A DNA stretch of 57,798 bases from an uncultured Prevotella sp. (GCA_937895845.1 CALBLK010000082.1:1-57798), one strand, 5' to 3'. Positions 8,592-17,066 are shown, counted from the stretch's first letter. The notes: a model not told the origin generated them from the letters alone. A program made the numbers and translations.

Positions 8592-9953
8592 TCAGATGAA
8601 GCCCAGCTGGTTCAGGAAAATGAGCAGGATGCACACCGGACAGACAAATCTCACGCAGAAGAGGTAGACAGGGAGGTAGCGTGCGCGCAGTGTGCCGTGG
8701 TTGGTAAGCTCGTCGCTCACCACCTTGCGCGGGATAAACCAGCCCACAAAGAGGCAGGTGAGCAGTCCGCCGACGGGCAGGAAAATCTGCCCAGTCACAA
8801 AGTCGAACACGTCGAACAGCGGCATGCCGCACACCTGAAGCCCTTCGAAGTGTCCGAGTGACAGCGAGCAGAGGGCGCCAATGACCGAGCACGACACGGT
8901 GACAATGGCCGCCGCCGTGCGCCGGGTGATGTGCAGCTCCTCGTGGAAGAAGGCGGTGCTCACCTCGTGCAGCGAGATGAGCGAAGTGAGGGCGGCCAGG
9001 GCCAGCAGGGCGTAGAACAGCAGTGAGATGGCATGGCCCATCCACGGGACGGCCCCGAAGGCCTGGTTGAACACGTTGGGCAGTGTGATGAAGATGAGCG
9101 ACGGCCCGCTGTCGGGGCTGATGCCCACCGAGAATGCCGCGGGGAAAATCATCAGTCCGGCAAGGATGGCCACCGCGCTGTCGACCGCGCTCACCTGCAC
9201 GGCCGAGCGGCCCAGGTCTGTGTGGCGGCTGAAGTAGGAGGCGTAGGTGCAGATGCAGCCCATGGCGATGCTCAGCGAGTAGAACGACTGGCCCAGCGCA
9301 CCGAGGAACACGTCGGCGCCGAGCTTGCTGAAGTCGGGGTGGAAGAGGTAGGCCACGCCCTCGCCAGCCCCGGGCAGCAGGCACGAGCAGGCCACGATGA
9401 CCAGCAGCAGGACGAACAGTGCCGGCATCATCAGCTTGGATGACCGCTCGATGCCCTTGCGCACGCCGCGGACAATGACAAGGTGGGTGGCGGCGAGAAA
9501 CGCCACCGTCCACAGCACAGGCTTCACCGCGTCGGTGCTGAAGGCGCTGAAGTAGCTGCGTACATAGTCGGGTGTTCCCGACAGGTGCCCCACGGCCGAG
9601 GCGTAGATATACTGGAGGCACCACCCGGCCACCACGGCATAGTAGCCCGTGATGAGGAAGCCGGTGATGACGCCCAGCCAGCCCACAATCCACCACGGCT
9701 TGCCGCCCGACAGCTTGGCGTAGGCCCGGGCGGTGTTCGACCGCGCGTGGCGGCCGATGACGAACTCGTTGATCATGCAGGGGATGCCCAGCAGGAGCAC
9801 GCAGCACAGGTAGACAAGGATGAACACGGCGCCGCCGTTCTGCCCGGTCATGTAGGGGAAGCGCCACACGTTGCCCAGCCCGACGGCCGAGCCGGCCGTT
9901 GCCAGGATGACTCCCAGCTTGCTCCCGAAGTTGGTTCTTTCCATTTGCTCCAT
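8592..9953 (-). CDS. Neurotransmitter:sodium symporter (NSS/SNF family) transporter
   Basis: Inner-membrane Na+-coupled symporter, probably for an amino acid. The N-terminus NFGSKLGVILATAGSAVGLG followed by NVWRFPY is the hallmark of NSS family TM1 (LeuT-like), including the unwound segment that binds substrate and Na+. The 453 residues give about 11-12 hydrophobic helices, normal for bacterial members. The start could be three codons downstream at MERTNF (9944). It is divergent from the VanZ-like gene with closely spaced promoter elements, and ends at a strong terminator, so it is monocistronic. Substrate cannot be read from the sequence. Confidence 0.93.
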   Translation of the reverse strand: MEQMERTNFGSKLGVILATAGSAVGLGNVWRFPYMTGQNGGAVFILVYLCCVLLLGIPCMINEFVIGRHARSNTARAYAKLSGGKPWWIVGWLGVITGFLITGYYAVVAGWCLQYIYASAVGHLSGTPDYVRSYFSAFSTDAVKPVLWTVAFLAATHLVIVRGVRKGIERSSKLMMPALFVLLLVIVACSCLLPGAGEGVAYLFHPDFSKLGADVFLGALGQSFYSLSIAMGCICTYASYFSRHTDLGRSAVQVSAVDSAVAILAGLMIFPAAFSVGISPDSGPSLIFITLPNVFNQAFGAVPWMGHAISLLFYALLALAALTSLISLHEVSTAFFHEELHITRRTAAAIVTVSCSVIGALCSLSLGHFEGLQVCGMPLFDVFDFVTGQIFLPVGGLLTCLFVGWFIPRKVVSDELTNHGTLRARYLPVYLFCVRFVCPVCILLIFLNQLGFI

Positions 9954-10001
9954 CTGTATCGTTTTTTGTCCTTCTTAAAACAGTATTTTCCTATCCGCTT
10001 G

Positions 10002-10029
10002 CAAAAGTAAATGATTTTTCTTACTTTTG
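10002..10029. promoter_or_regulatory. Divergent promoter pair
   Basis: TACTTTTG occurs on the minus strand at 10009-10002 (for the NSS transporter) and on the plus strand at 10022-10029 (for the VanZ-like gene), only 12 bp apart. Both match TAnnTTTG. The two transcripts must overlap in promoter DNA, so polymerases may compete. Confidence 0.65.
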
Positions 10030-10049
10030 CGAAAAATATGATAGCATTT

Positions 10050-10451
10050 ATGAGTTATCCGTTGCAATTGGTAAGAAACTACCCCCTCTCCGTACTGTGT
10101 TTCCTTGTCATCTGGTACCTTTCGTTCTTCATGCCGCCCAAGACAGAGCTTGACAACGTGGCGTTCATTGACAAGTGGGTGCATGTCATCATGTATGGCG
10201 GCACCTGCACGGTGCTGTGGATAGAGCACCTGCGCCGTCACCGCCGTGCCGTCACGCCGTGCAGCTGGCGCCGCCTGTTTCTGCTGGCGTGGCTCGCGCC
10301 CATTCTGATGAGCGGTGTGATAGAGCTGCTCCAGGCCTATTGCACGGGCGGGCGCCGCAGTGGCGACTGGCTTGACCTGGCCGCCAACGCCACGGGAGTG
10401 ACCCTGGCCGCAGCCGCGGGCTCGCTCCTGCTGCTGAGGTTCCGGCGGTAG
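10050..10451 (+). CDS. VanZ-like family membrane protein
   Basis: Small inner-membrane protein of 133 residues with about four hydrophobic segments. The pattern DKWVHVIMYGG after the first helix and GVIELLQAYCTGGRRSGDWL followed by DLAANATGV is the signature of VanZ-like proteins, named after a teicoplanin-resistance accessory but of unknown function in most bacteria. MSYPLQ at 10050 is chosen as the start; MIAF at 10038 is an alternative and would leave a leader of only a few nucleotides after the -7 element at 10022-10029. It converges on the CYTH-gene operon across a repeat-filled gap. Confidence 0.8.
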   Translation: MSYPLQLVRNYPLSVLCFLVIWYLSFFMPPKTELDNVAFIDKWVHVIMYGGTCTVLWIEHLRRHRRAVTPCSWRRLFLLAWLAPILMSGVIELLQAYCTGGRRSGDWLDLAANATGVTLAAAAGSLLLLRFRR

Positions 10452-10481
10452 GCTGTTCGCCGGCTTGCCGGCCATGGGTGG

Positions 10482-10586
10482 CCAAAGCGGGGCAGCCCGC
10501 CCCAAGACATTCGCGCCGCGCAGCCGGCATCGTTGTGTGCTGGCGCGCAAGCGGCGCGTGTCTTGGGGCGGGCTGCCCCGCTTTGG
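10482..10586. repeat. 105-nt near-perfect giant hairpin
   Basis: A 28-bp perfect inverted repeat (10482-10509 with 10559-10586, core GGGGCAGCCCGCCCC) continues inward after a two-base bulge as CGCGCCGC/GCGGCGCG (10512-10519 with 10551-10558). It lies between the convergent VanZ-like and CYTH genes. No U-tract follows on either strand, so it is not a standard terminator, though it may act as one. Confidence 0.75.
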
Positions 10587-10635
10587 TGTCTGTCTTGCCG
10601 GCACGCTGTCCGTGCGCGCCACCGGTGGCTGGCTT

Positions 10636-10663
10636 CCCAATCGGTCATCAGACCGAAACAGGC
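10636..10663 (-). repeat. Partial copy of the AACCCAAATCGG element (right end)
   Basis: CCCAATCGGTCATCAGACCG and the following AAACAGGC match, in reverse orientation, the right end of the element at 24794-24989 (24961-24987) with one gap and one substitution. CGGTC-ATCA-GACCG forms a small hairpin. Confidence 0.65.
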
Positions 10664-10683
10664 GATGATGCTGAATAGGGCCG

Positions 10684-11181
10684 CTAAGGCCGTCCCTCCT
10701 CCCGGTCAGGCGTGGCCGGAGCCCTGCCCAGGCGCAGGTAGCTGTTGTAGTAGCGGCGGTCGCCCGTCACCTCGCGGCCGATGAAGGCCGGCTTCTCGAA
10801 AGGCTCGTCTTCCGAACCCAGTTCCACCTCGGCCACCACCAGTCCCTCGTTGATGCCGTGAAACTCGTCCACCTCAAAGGTGTGGCTGCCACTCTTCACC
10901 AGGAAGCGTGTCTTGTCGACCACGCCCGGCTCGCAGAGCTTGAAGAGCTGGGCGGCCTCCTCGGCCGTAATCTCCTTTTCAAACTCATAGCGGCTCATGC
11001 CCCTGGCGTCCGAAGGCCCCTTGATGGTCAGGTAGCCGCGTCCGTCGCGCAGGCGCACCCTCACCGTGCGGCCCCCCCCGCTGCAGATGTAGCCCTGCTT
11101 GATGCGGCTGCTGCTGCTGGCCAGCCGGCGGTAGCTGCAGTCGGTCACCAGGAACTTCCGTTCAATCTCCAGTCCGCTCAT
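10684..11181 (-). CDS. CYTH-domain protein (triphosphate tunnel metalloenzyme family)
   Basis: Predicted cytosolic phosphohydrolase of 165 residues. The N-terminal LEIERKFLV (residues 4-12) is the ExExK signature of the CYTH superfamily, whose eight-stranded barrel binds triphosphates with Mg2+/Mn2+. Further barrel residues are visible as TVRVRLRDGRGYLTIKGP and YEFEKEI. The length fits class IV adenylate cyclase-like or inorganic triphosphatase members; in most bacteria these are tripolyphosphatases rather than cyclases. It is the last gene of a four-gene operon with the acyl-CoA synthetase, prfB and a 47-residue membrane protein. Confidence 0.87.
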   Translation of the reverse strand: MSGLEIERKFLVTDCSYRRLASSSSRIKQGYICSGGGRTVRVRLRDGRGYLTIKGPSDARGMSRYEFEKEITAEEAAQLFKLCEPGVVDKTRFLVKSGSHTFEVDEFHGINEGLVVAEVELGSEDEPFEKPAFIGREVTGDRRYYNSYLRLGRAPATPDREEGRP

Positions 11182-11217
11182 AGTCTCATGCTGCCCCTTT
11201 TGTCATGCTGCCCGGGC

Positions 11218-11361
11218 TCAGGCGATAATGAATGACGCCCACACGGCGTAGATGACGGCCAGCACAATGAGTGCCCCGATGATCCACTCCACAACTTTCT
11301 TGCCCTCTTTCTCCTGCTTGGCCTCGTATGCCTCGCGGCGCGCGTTCTTCTTTGTTTTCAT
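11218..11361 (-). CDS. 47-residue single-pass membrane protein
   Basis: A small reading frame starting MKTKKNARREAYEAKQEKEG and ending in a hydrophobic helix (VVEWIIGALIVLAVIYAVWASFIIA is split here as VVEWIIGALIV plus LAVIYAVWASF). The strongly basic, hydrophilic N-terminus of about 23 residues followed by one membrane segment reaching the C-terminus suggests a tail-anchored protein with a cytosolic head. It lies 42 nt after prfB and 36 nt before the CYTH gene in the same direction, consistent with co-transcription. Function unknown; coding potential rests on the clean helix pattern and operon position. Confidence 0.7.
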   Translation of the reverse strand: MKTKKNARREAYEAKQEKEGKKVVEWIIGALIVLAVIYAVWASFIIA

Positions 11362-11403
11362 AATACTCTTTTGTTTGGTTATGTCTGTTCGGCCTGTCGC
11401 CTG

Positions 11404-12528
11404 TCACTGTTCCGCGTCGTTCACGGGGAATTCCATGAGATAGGCCTTGATAAATCCGTCAATCTTGCCGTCCATCACGCCGTCCACGTCGGATGTCTGG
11501 TAGTTGGTGCGGTGGTCTTTCACGCGGCGGTCGTCAAACACGTAGCTGCGTATCTGGCTGCCCCACTCAATCTTTTTCTTGCCCGCCTCAATCTTGGCCT
11601 GGGCCTCGAGCCGCTTCTTCATCGCGCGGTCATACAGCTGCGACTTCAGCAGGCGCATGGCGTTGTTGCGGTTCTCCAGCTGCTTGCGGCTCTCGGTGTT
11701 CTCGATGAGGATCTCCTCCTCCTCGCCCGTGTCGGGGTCGACATACTGGTAGCGCAGGCGCACGCCGGTCTCCACCTTGTTCACGTTCTGCCCGCCGGCG
11801 CCGCCGCTCCTGAACAGGTCCCAGCTCACCTTCGAGGGGTCGACATACACTTCGATGGTGTCGTCGACCAGGGGCGACACGAACACGCTGGCGAAGCTCG
11901 TCATGCGCTTGCCCTGGGCGTTGAAAGGCGACACGCGCACCAGGCGGTGCACGCCGTTCTCGCTCTTCAGATAGCCGTAGGCATACTCGCCGCCCTCGAT
12001 CTCCATGGTCACGCTCTTGATGCCCGCCTCGTCGCCTTCCTGCAGGTTGCTGATGGTCACCTTGTGGCCGTGGGCCTCGGCCCAGCGCTGGTACATGCGC
12101 ATGAGCATTGCGGCCCAGTCCTGGCTTTCCGTGCCGCCGGCGCCGCTGTTGATTTTCATCACGCAGTCCATCGGGTCCTCCTTCTGGCGCAGCATGTTCT
12201 TGAGCTCGAGGTCTTCGATGGCGCCGATGGCCTGGGCGTAGTCGTGGTCAACCTCCTCCTCGGTCACCATGTTGTCCTTGTGGAAGTCGAAGGCCAGCTG
12301 CAGCTCGTCGGCCAGGGTTCTCACCTTGCTGTAGCCGTCGAGCCATTTCTTGATGCCCTTCACCTTTTTCATCTGCTCCTCGGCCCTTTTCGGGTCGTCC
12401 CAGAAATCGGGCGCCTGTGTGCGGAGGTCCTCCTCCTCATACTCAATCTTCTTCTTGTCGATATCCAGATAGTGGTGCAGCGCGTCGGCGCGCTCCATCA
12501 CGTTCTTCAGTTGGTCTTGGGTAATCAT
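11404..12528 (-). CDS. prfB: Peptide chain release factor 2, encoded without a programmed frameshift
   Basis: RF2 recognises UGA and UAA and triggers peptide release on the ribosome. The 374-residue product from the start MITQDQLKNV has the usual acidic helical first domain and the GGQ tripeptide (residues 245-247, GAGGQNVNKV) that enters the peptidyl transferase centre. In most bacteria an in-frame UGA after about 25 codons forces autoregulatory +1 frameshifting; here HHYL-DIDKKK is read straight through (CTG GAT ATC GAC) with no stop. Longer in-frame extension to 12780 overlaps the upstream gene and is not credible. The gene is 41 nt downstream of the acyl-CoA synthetase gene, in the same operon. 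Confidence 0.96.
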   Translation of the reverse strand: MITQDQLKNVMERADALHHYLDIDKKKIEYEEEDLRTQAPDFWDDPKRAEEQMKKVKGIKKWLDGYSKVRTLADELQLAFDFHKDNMVTEEEVDHDYAQAIGAIEDLELKNMLRQKEDPMDCVMKINSGAGGTESQDWAAMLMRMYQRWAEAHGHKVTISNLQEGDEAGIKSVTMEIEGGEYAYGYLKSENGVHRLVRVSPFNAQGKRMTSFASVFVSPLVDDTIEVYVDPSKVSWDLFRSGGAGGQNVNKVETGVRLRYQYVDPDTGEEEEILIENTESRKQLENRNNAMRLLKSQLYDRAMKKRLEAQAKIEAGKKKIEWGSQIRSYVFDDRRVKDHRTNYQTSDVDGVMDGKIDGFIKAYLMEFPVNDAEQ

Positions 12529-12569
12529 ATCCTTTTGGTGTGTCTGCTTGTTTCCCTTGGCGCGCCCGC

Positions 12570-14378
12570 CTACTCCTCGTACATCTTCTCGATTTCCGCC
12601 CGGTAGTTGGCGCTGATCACCGGGCGCCTCAGCTTGAGCGTGTTGGTCAGCTCGCCGCGCTCCATGCTGAAGTGGTGGGGCAGCAGGGTGAACCGCTTGA
12701 TCTGCTCGTAGTGCGCCAGCTGCTGCTGTATGGTGCTGATGCGCTCCATCATCATCTTGTATATCTCGGGGTTGGCGCACAGGCTCTCGCGGCTGTCATA
12801 GCTGATGCTGTGCTCGCGTGCGTACTCCTCCAGCAGCCGGTATTCGGGGATGATGAGCGCCGAAACGAACTTGCGCTCGTCTGCGATGATGGCTATCTGG
12901 TCGATGAACTTGTCGACCAGCAGCTTCGACTCGATCATCTGCGGCGCGATGTACTTGCCGTTCGAGGTCTTGAACAGGTCCTTGATGCGGTCGGTGAGGA
13001 ACAGCTCGCCGTCCTTGAGGTAGCCCGCGTCGCCGGTGTGGAAGAAGCCCTGCCCGTCGAAAGCCTCGCGGGTGAGGTCCTCGCGGTTGTAGTAGCCCGG
13101 GGTGATGGTGGGGCCTTTGAGCATAATCTCGCCCGCGTCGCTTATCTTGATCTGGATGGAGTCGATGGGCCGCCCCACCGACCCGATGGTGTAGGGCTCG
13201 CCCACGTGGTCGCAGCTCACGGTGGCCAGGCTCTCCGTCAGGCCGTAGCCCACAATCATGTTGAGGCCGATGCTGTGCACGAACTCCTCGACATGGCTTG
13301 ACACCGTGGCGCCGGCCGTGGGGAAGATGTTGGCGTCCTCCAGGCCCAGCTCCCTGCGCACGATGCTGAACAGCGTCTTGTTCACCATCTCGTATTCGAC
13401 GTGCAGGGCCAGCGGCGGGCGCTTGCCGCGGCTGAGATACTCTATGTTGTGGCGGCGGCCTATGCCCAGCGCCTTCTTGAACAGCTTGCGCTGCAGCGCG
13501 CTGGCGTGGTCAATCTTCTCCATCACGCCGGTGTAGACCTTCTCCCAGAAGCGGGGCACGGCGCTCATGCTCGTGGGATGGGTCTCGCGCATGGACTGCT
13601 GCACCTCCTGCGGGTAGGTGTTCACAATGATCGACGCGCCCACCGAGAGGGCCAGCAGCGCCCACCCCTTTTCGAAGATGTGGGCGAAGGGCAGGAAGTT
13701 GAGCACGCGGTCCTTGTCGCTCAGGGGCACGCAGTGCTGGTTGGCCAGCAGCGCCGCGCGGTACTGGCCGTGGGTGAGCATCACGCCCTTGCTGTTGCCT
13801 GTCGTCCCGCTGGTGTACAGGATGTTGGCCAGATCCTTGTCGCTGGCCTCGCGCAGGAGGGCGTCCACCTCGGTCTGGCGCGGCAGCCCGTCGCCCAGCT
13901 TCATGAACTCGTCAAAGTAGAGGGCGTGGGGGTCGTGGTTGCTGATGCGCACGTTGCGGTCGAAGATGATGATGCGTTCCAGCGAGGGGCACAGGGCGAA
14001 CACCCTGTGGGCCTTGTCATACTGCTCCTGCTCGCCCACGAAGAGGAAGCGCACCTTGGCGTCGTTAACCATGAACTCTATCTGCTGCTCGCTGCTGGTG
14101 GCGTAGAAGGGGATGGTCACTGCCCGGATGCCCCACGCGCCAAAGTCGGCATACACATACTGGGCGGAGTTCTGCGAGAACACGCCCAGGTTCTCCTGCG
14201 GCTTCACCCCGAGGTTGAGCAGCGCGTTCGACACCACCTTGACCGTGTGAGAGAGCCGGTTCCATGAGCACGACTGCCACGTGCGACTGCCAAATTCCCT
14301 GTATTTCATCACTTCGCGGTCGCCGTACTTGGCGGCCTGCTCGTGTACTAACACTGAAAGATGACTGACTGTTTCCAT
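12570..14378 (-). CDS. Long-chain acyl-CoA synthetase (AMP-binding enzyme)
   Basis: Adenylate-forming enzyme of about 602 residues that activates fatty acids to acyl-CoA at the membrane. YTSGTTGNSKGVMLTHGQY is the phosphate-binding P-loop of the superfamily; VGYGLTESLATVSCD is the adenine motif, and FHTGDAGYLKDGELFLTDR the hinge and ribose-binding region. FadD-like architecture, as in the Bacteroidota proteins usually called long-chain-fatty-acid-CoA ligase. The start METVSHL (14378) is preferred; MLAMET at 14387 is possible. It is first in an operon with prfB, with a TATTTTTG promoter element at 14402-14409. Confidence 0.93.
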   Translation of the reverse strand: METVSHLSVLVHEQAAKYGDREVMKYREFGSRTWQSCSWNRLSHTVKVVSNALLNLGVKPQENLGVFSQNSAQYVYADFGAWGIRAVTIPFYATSSEQQIEFMVNDAKVRFLFVGEQEQYDKAHRVFALCPSLERIIIFDRNVRISNHDPHALYFDEFMKLGDGLPRQTEVDALLREASDKDLANILYTSGTTGNSKGVMLTHGQYRAALLANQHCVPLSDKDRVLNFLPFAHIFEKGWALLALSVGASIIVNTYPQEVQQSMRETHPTSMSAVPRFWEKVYTGVMEKIDHASALQRKLFKKALGIGRRHNIEYLSRGKRPPLALHVEYEMVNKTLFSIVRRELGLEDANIFPTAGATVSSHVEEFVHSIGLNMIVGYGLTESLATVSCDHVGEPYTIGSVGRPIDSIQIKISDAGEIMLKGPTITPGYYNREDLTREAFDGQGFFHTGDAGYLKDGELFLTDRIKDLFKTSNGKYIAPQMIESKLLVDKFIDQIAIIADERKFVSALIIPEYRLLEEYAREHSISYDSRESLCANPEIYKMMMERISTIQQQLAHYEQIKRFTLLPHHFSMERGELTNTLKLRRPVISANYRAEIEKMYEE

Positions 14379-14401
14379 AGCTAACATGCTTTATTGCTCT
14401 G

Positions 14402-14409
14402 CAAAAATA
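14402..14409 (-). promoter_or_regulatory. Promoter -7 element of the acyl-CoA synthetase operon
   Basis: TATTTTTG on the minus strand, matching TAnnTTTG, about 24 nt upstream of the chosen start. It is divergent from the argE-like promoter element 44 bp away. Confidence 0.6.
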
Positions 14410-14452
14410 CGTCAAAAAGGTCAGAACTCAAAACAAAACGGGCAGAAATAGC

Positions 14453-14460
14453 TACCTTTG
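14453..14460 (+). promoter_or_regulatory. Promoter -7 element abutting the M20 peptidase start
   Basis: TACCTTTG ends six bases before the ATG at 14467. If used, transcription would begin at or next to the start codon, giving a leaderless or nearly leaderless mRNA. Confidence 0.55.
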
Positions 14461-14466
14461 CGCCGT

Positions 14467-15522
14467 ATGCTACACCAAGACTATGTTAACGAGGCTGCCG
14501 GCCTGCTTGGCCGGCTGATAGCCGTTCCATCGGTGAGCCGCGACGAACGGCTGGCCGCCGACACCCTGCAGGCGTTTATGGAGAGGGCGGGCCTGGCCCC
14601 CAGGCGCGAGGCCAACAACCTGTGGGTCACCGACCCTGACTTCCGTCCGGGCCGCCCCACCGTCCTGCTCAACGCCCATATTGACACCGTGAGGCCTGCC
14701 GCCTCGTGGCAGCGCGACCCCTTCAGCCCCACGGTAGACGGAGACCGCCTGTACGGCCTGGGCAGCAACGACTGCGGCGGCGGCCTGGTCGCGCTGCTGC
14801 AGGTGTTCCGCGCGGTCACCGCGCGCCCACACCGTGTCAACCTGGTCTACCTGGCCTCGGCCGAGGAGGAGGTGAGCGGCGCCGACGGCTTCAGCCGGGT
14901 GCTGCCCCTGCTGCCGCCCGTTGACATGGCCATTGTGGGCGAGCCCACCGCCATGCAGCCGGCTGTGGCCGAGCGGGGGCTGATGGTTGTCGACGGCGTG
15001 GCCCGCGGGCGGTCGGGCCACGCGGCCCGCGGCGAGGGTGTCAACGCCATCTACGAGGCCCTGGACGACCTGCTGTGGCTGCGCGACTACCGCTTCGAGC
15101 GTGTCAGCGAGCTGCTGGGGCCCACGCGGATGAGCGTGACCGTCGTTCAGGCCGGCACGCAGCACAATGTGGTGCCCGACGAGTGCCGCTTTGTCATCGA
15201 TGTGCGCACCAACGAGCTTTACACCAACGAGGAAGTGTTCCGCTTCCTCGCCGGCCACACACGCAGCGAGCTCAAGGCCCGCTCGTTCCGCCTCGGCTCG
15301 TCGGCCATTGCGCCAGACCATCCGCTGGTGCGCCGCTGCGTGGCGCTGGGGCTTCGCCCCTTCGGCTCGCCAACGCTATCCGACCAGGCGCTCATGCCGT
15401 TCCCCTCGGTCAAGATTGGCCCCGGCGACTCCGCCCGCTCCCACGCGGCCGACGAATACATCTGCCTGTCGGAGCTGGCGGAGGCCATCAGCCTGTACCA
15501 AAAGATTCTCGAGGGACTTTAG
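14467..15522 (+). CDS. argE: M20-family deacylase, likely N-acyl-ornithine/citrulline deacetylase (ArgE type)
   Basis: Cytosolic di-zinc amidohydrolase of 351 residues. NAHIDTVRP gives the first metal His and Asp, GSNDCGGGL the bridging Asp, SAEEEVSGADG the catalytic and metal Glu pair, and GEPT the next ligand; the dimerisation insert GRSGHAARGEGVNAI is intact. In Bacteroidota such proteins deacylate N-acetyl- or N-succinyl-citrulline/ornithine in arginine synthesis; that assignment is by family resemblance, and succinyl-diaminopimelate desuccinylase is an alternative. The start follows a -7 element directly, and no other Met occurs before residue 38. The 3' end stops 16 nt from the convergent GH30 gene with no obvious terminator. 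Confidence 0.85.
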   Translation: MLHQDYVNEAAGLLGRLIAVPSVSRDERLAADTLQAFMERAGLAPRREANNLWVTDPDFRPGRPTVLLNAHIDTVRPAASWQRDPFSPTVDGDRLYGLGSNDCGGGLVALLQVFRAVTARPHRVNLVYLASAEEEVSGADGFSRVLPLLPPVDMAIVGEPTAMQPAVAERGLMVVDGVARGRSGHAARGEGVNAIYEALDDLLWLRDYRFERVSELLGPTRMSVTVVQAGTQHNVVPDECRFVIDVRTNELYTNEEVFRFLAGHTRSELKARSFRLGSSAIAPDHPLVRRCVALGLRPFGSPTLSDQALMPFPSVKIGPGDSARSHAADEYICLSELAEAISLYQKILEGL

Positions 15523-15538
15523 CCGGCGGCTGCCCGGG

Positions 15539-17053
15539 TCACATTTCTACCACAAACGTGTTCATGGAGTGGGGCTCCAGCGTGTCGCAGAGCCACTTTC
15601 CGGCAATGCTCACGCTGAGTGTCTGTGCCTTGTCGGCAACGTTGCCGGCCACCACGGCATACTTGTTTTTCGCCGTGCGGTAAACCACGGCGCTCACACC
15701 GCTCTTTTCACGGGGCAGGTAGCCCACCATCCGGCTGCCGGGAACCACAAAGTGCGAGAAGTGCTTTACGGCGTAGTACTCCGCCGTGTAGCGGAACCGG
15801 CGCGTCTTCGAGTCCACTTGGATGAGCGCGTTCTGGCTCCAGCCCCACGGACTGGTGCCCCTGTCGGTCAGGATGAAGTTCCAGTTGTACCACTCGTCGC
15901 AGCCCTTGCCCATGTTGTCGCTGATGAGGAAGAACGTGTGCTCGCCGGCCTTCCAGTCCATGCTGCCGTTGCCGCACTCGCTCTCCGAGCAGATGTAGTG
16001 GTAGCCGGGGTACTGCTGGCGGATGGCCGGCAGGATTTCGCGCCCCTCCCACTGAAAGGCCAGCCCGTCGATGCACTGCCGCAGCCCCTTGTCGGAGAGT
16101 ATCCGCTCCACGTGGTCGCGGCGGTTGGTGTTGAACGTGCCCAGGTAGAGCTTCACGCCGGGGTGCTCCCTGCGCAGCGTGGGGGCCAGGTAGTCGCGGT
16201 TGAACCGCACGGTGCCCTCGGCTGTCCATGCGCATCCGGGGTAGGGGGTGTACGAGTAGGCCTCGTTCTGGTAGATCACCATGTCGATGGGAATGCCCTG
16301 CTCCTTGTAGGCCGTGATGAACTTGCAGAAGTAGTTGGCGTAGGCTTGCAGGTAGCGCGGGTCCTGGATGAAGTAGTCTTGCGTGGCCAGGCGCCTCGGG
16401 AACTGTCCCTTGCGCTCGCCAAGGAACTTCATCTCGTCCTCGTCAATGTCGCCCACGGTGCCGAACAGCAGGTAGTCCACCTGCGGGTCGGCCTTGTTGA
16501 AGCGGCTGCTCACCACCGGGTAGTCGCCCGTAATCTTCATCCACGACGGCGGGCTCCATGGCGAGGCCCAGCACGTGAGCTGCGGGTTGTATTTCTGCGC
16601 GGCCCTGATGAGCGGGATGACGGTGCGCTTGTCGCGGTCGATGTTGAAGTAGCGCAGTTCCAGGTCGCCCCTCACCTCGTCGCAGCTGTACCACGAGCCG
16701 GCGTAGTCGCTGGCGTTCATCGCAATGCGGCCTCGCGTGAACCGCAGGTCACCCTGCGGCGAGAAGAGGTTGGCGAGCACCTCGTCCTGCTCGTTGCGCG
16801 AGAGCATCAGCAGCGCCTCCCAGTCAAGCTCGTTGAAGGTGGTGCCCCATGCGCGCAGCGCCACCCCCTCTTCCTTGCCGCTCACGGTGAGCGCGGCCTG
16901 TCCGTTCCCCCTCGCCTTGAGCCTCGTTTTCGACTGTTTCCACGCACTGTTCTCTGTGGTGGTCACCTTGGTCACGCGCTGTGCCGTTGCAGCCATGGGC
17001 AGAGCCATGGCTGCAACGGCAGCGCAAATCATTGTCTTGATGCTTGTTTCCAT
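15539..17053 (-). CDS. Secreted glycoside hydrolase family 30 enzyme (catalytic domain only)
   Basis: Exported retaining beta-glycosidase of 504 residues, with a signal peptide (hydrophobic to about residue 24, AATAQ cleavage region). The (beta/alpha)8 barrel shows WASPWSPPSWMK (about 162-173), the acid/base Glu264 in VIYQNEAYSYTPYPGCAW and the likely nucleophile Glu357 in YICSESECGNGSMDW. A short beta-sandwich closes the C-terminus (GVSAVVYRT onward). GH30 members cut glucosylceramide-like, beta-1,6-glucan, xylan or galactan bonds; the subfamily is not decidable here. It is 13 nt after a longer paralogue sharing NEAYS.TPYPGC.W and FQWEG, so the two probably form an operon acting on the same glycan. 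Confidence 0.9.
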   Translation of the reverse strand: METSIKTMICAAVAAMALPMAATAQRVTKVTTTENSAWKQSKTRLKARGNGQAALTVSGKEEGVALRAWGTTFNELDWEALLMLSRNEQDEVLANLFSPQGDLRFTRGRIAMNASDYAGSWYSCDEVRGDLELRYFNIDRDKRTVIPLIRAAQKYNPQLTCWASPWSPPSWMKITGDYPVVSSRFNKADPQVDYLLFGTVGDIDEDEMKFLGERKGQFPRRLATQDYFIQDPRYLQAYANYFCKFITAYKEQGIPIDMVIYQNEAYSYTPYPGCAWTAEGTVRFNRDYLAPTLRREHPGVKLYLGTFNTNRRDHVERILSDKGLRQCIDGLAFQWEGREILPAIRQQYPGYHYICSESECGNGSMDWKAGEHTFFLISDNMGKGCDEWYNWNFILTDRGTSPWGWSQNALIQVDSKTRRFRYTAEYYAVKHFSHFVVPGSRMVGYLPREKSGVSAVVYRTAKNKYAVVAGNVADKAQTLSVSIAGKWLCDTLEPHSMNTFVVEM

Positions 17054-17066
17054 ATTCAGTTGTTAA

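Noticed and set aside
12529..12780. N-terminal extension of prfB
   Set aside because: It lies mostly within the acyl-CoA synthetase gene and translates to Q/R/H-rich sequence unlike RF2; the start at 12528 gives the normal N-terminus.
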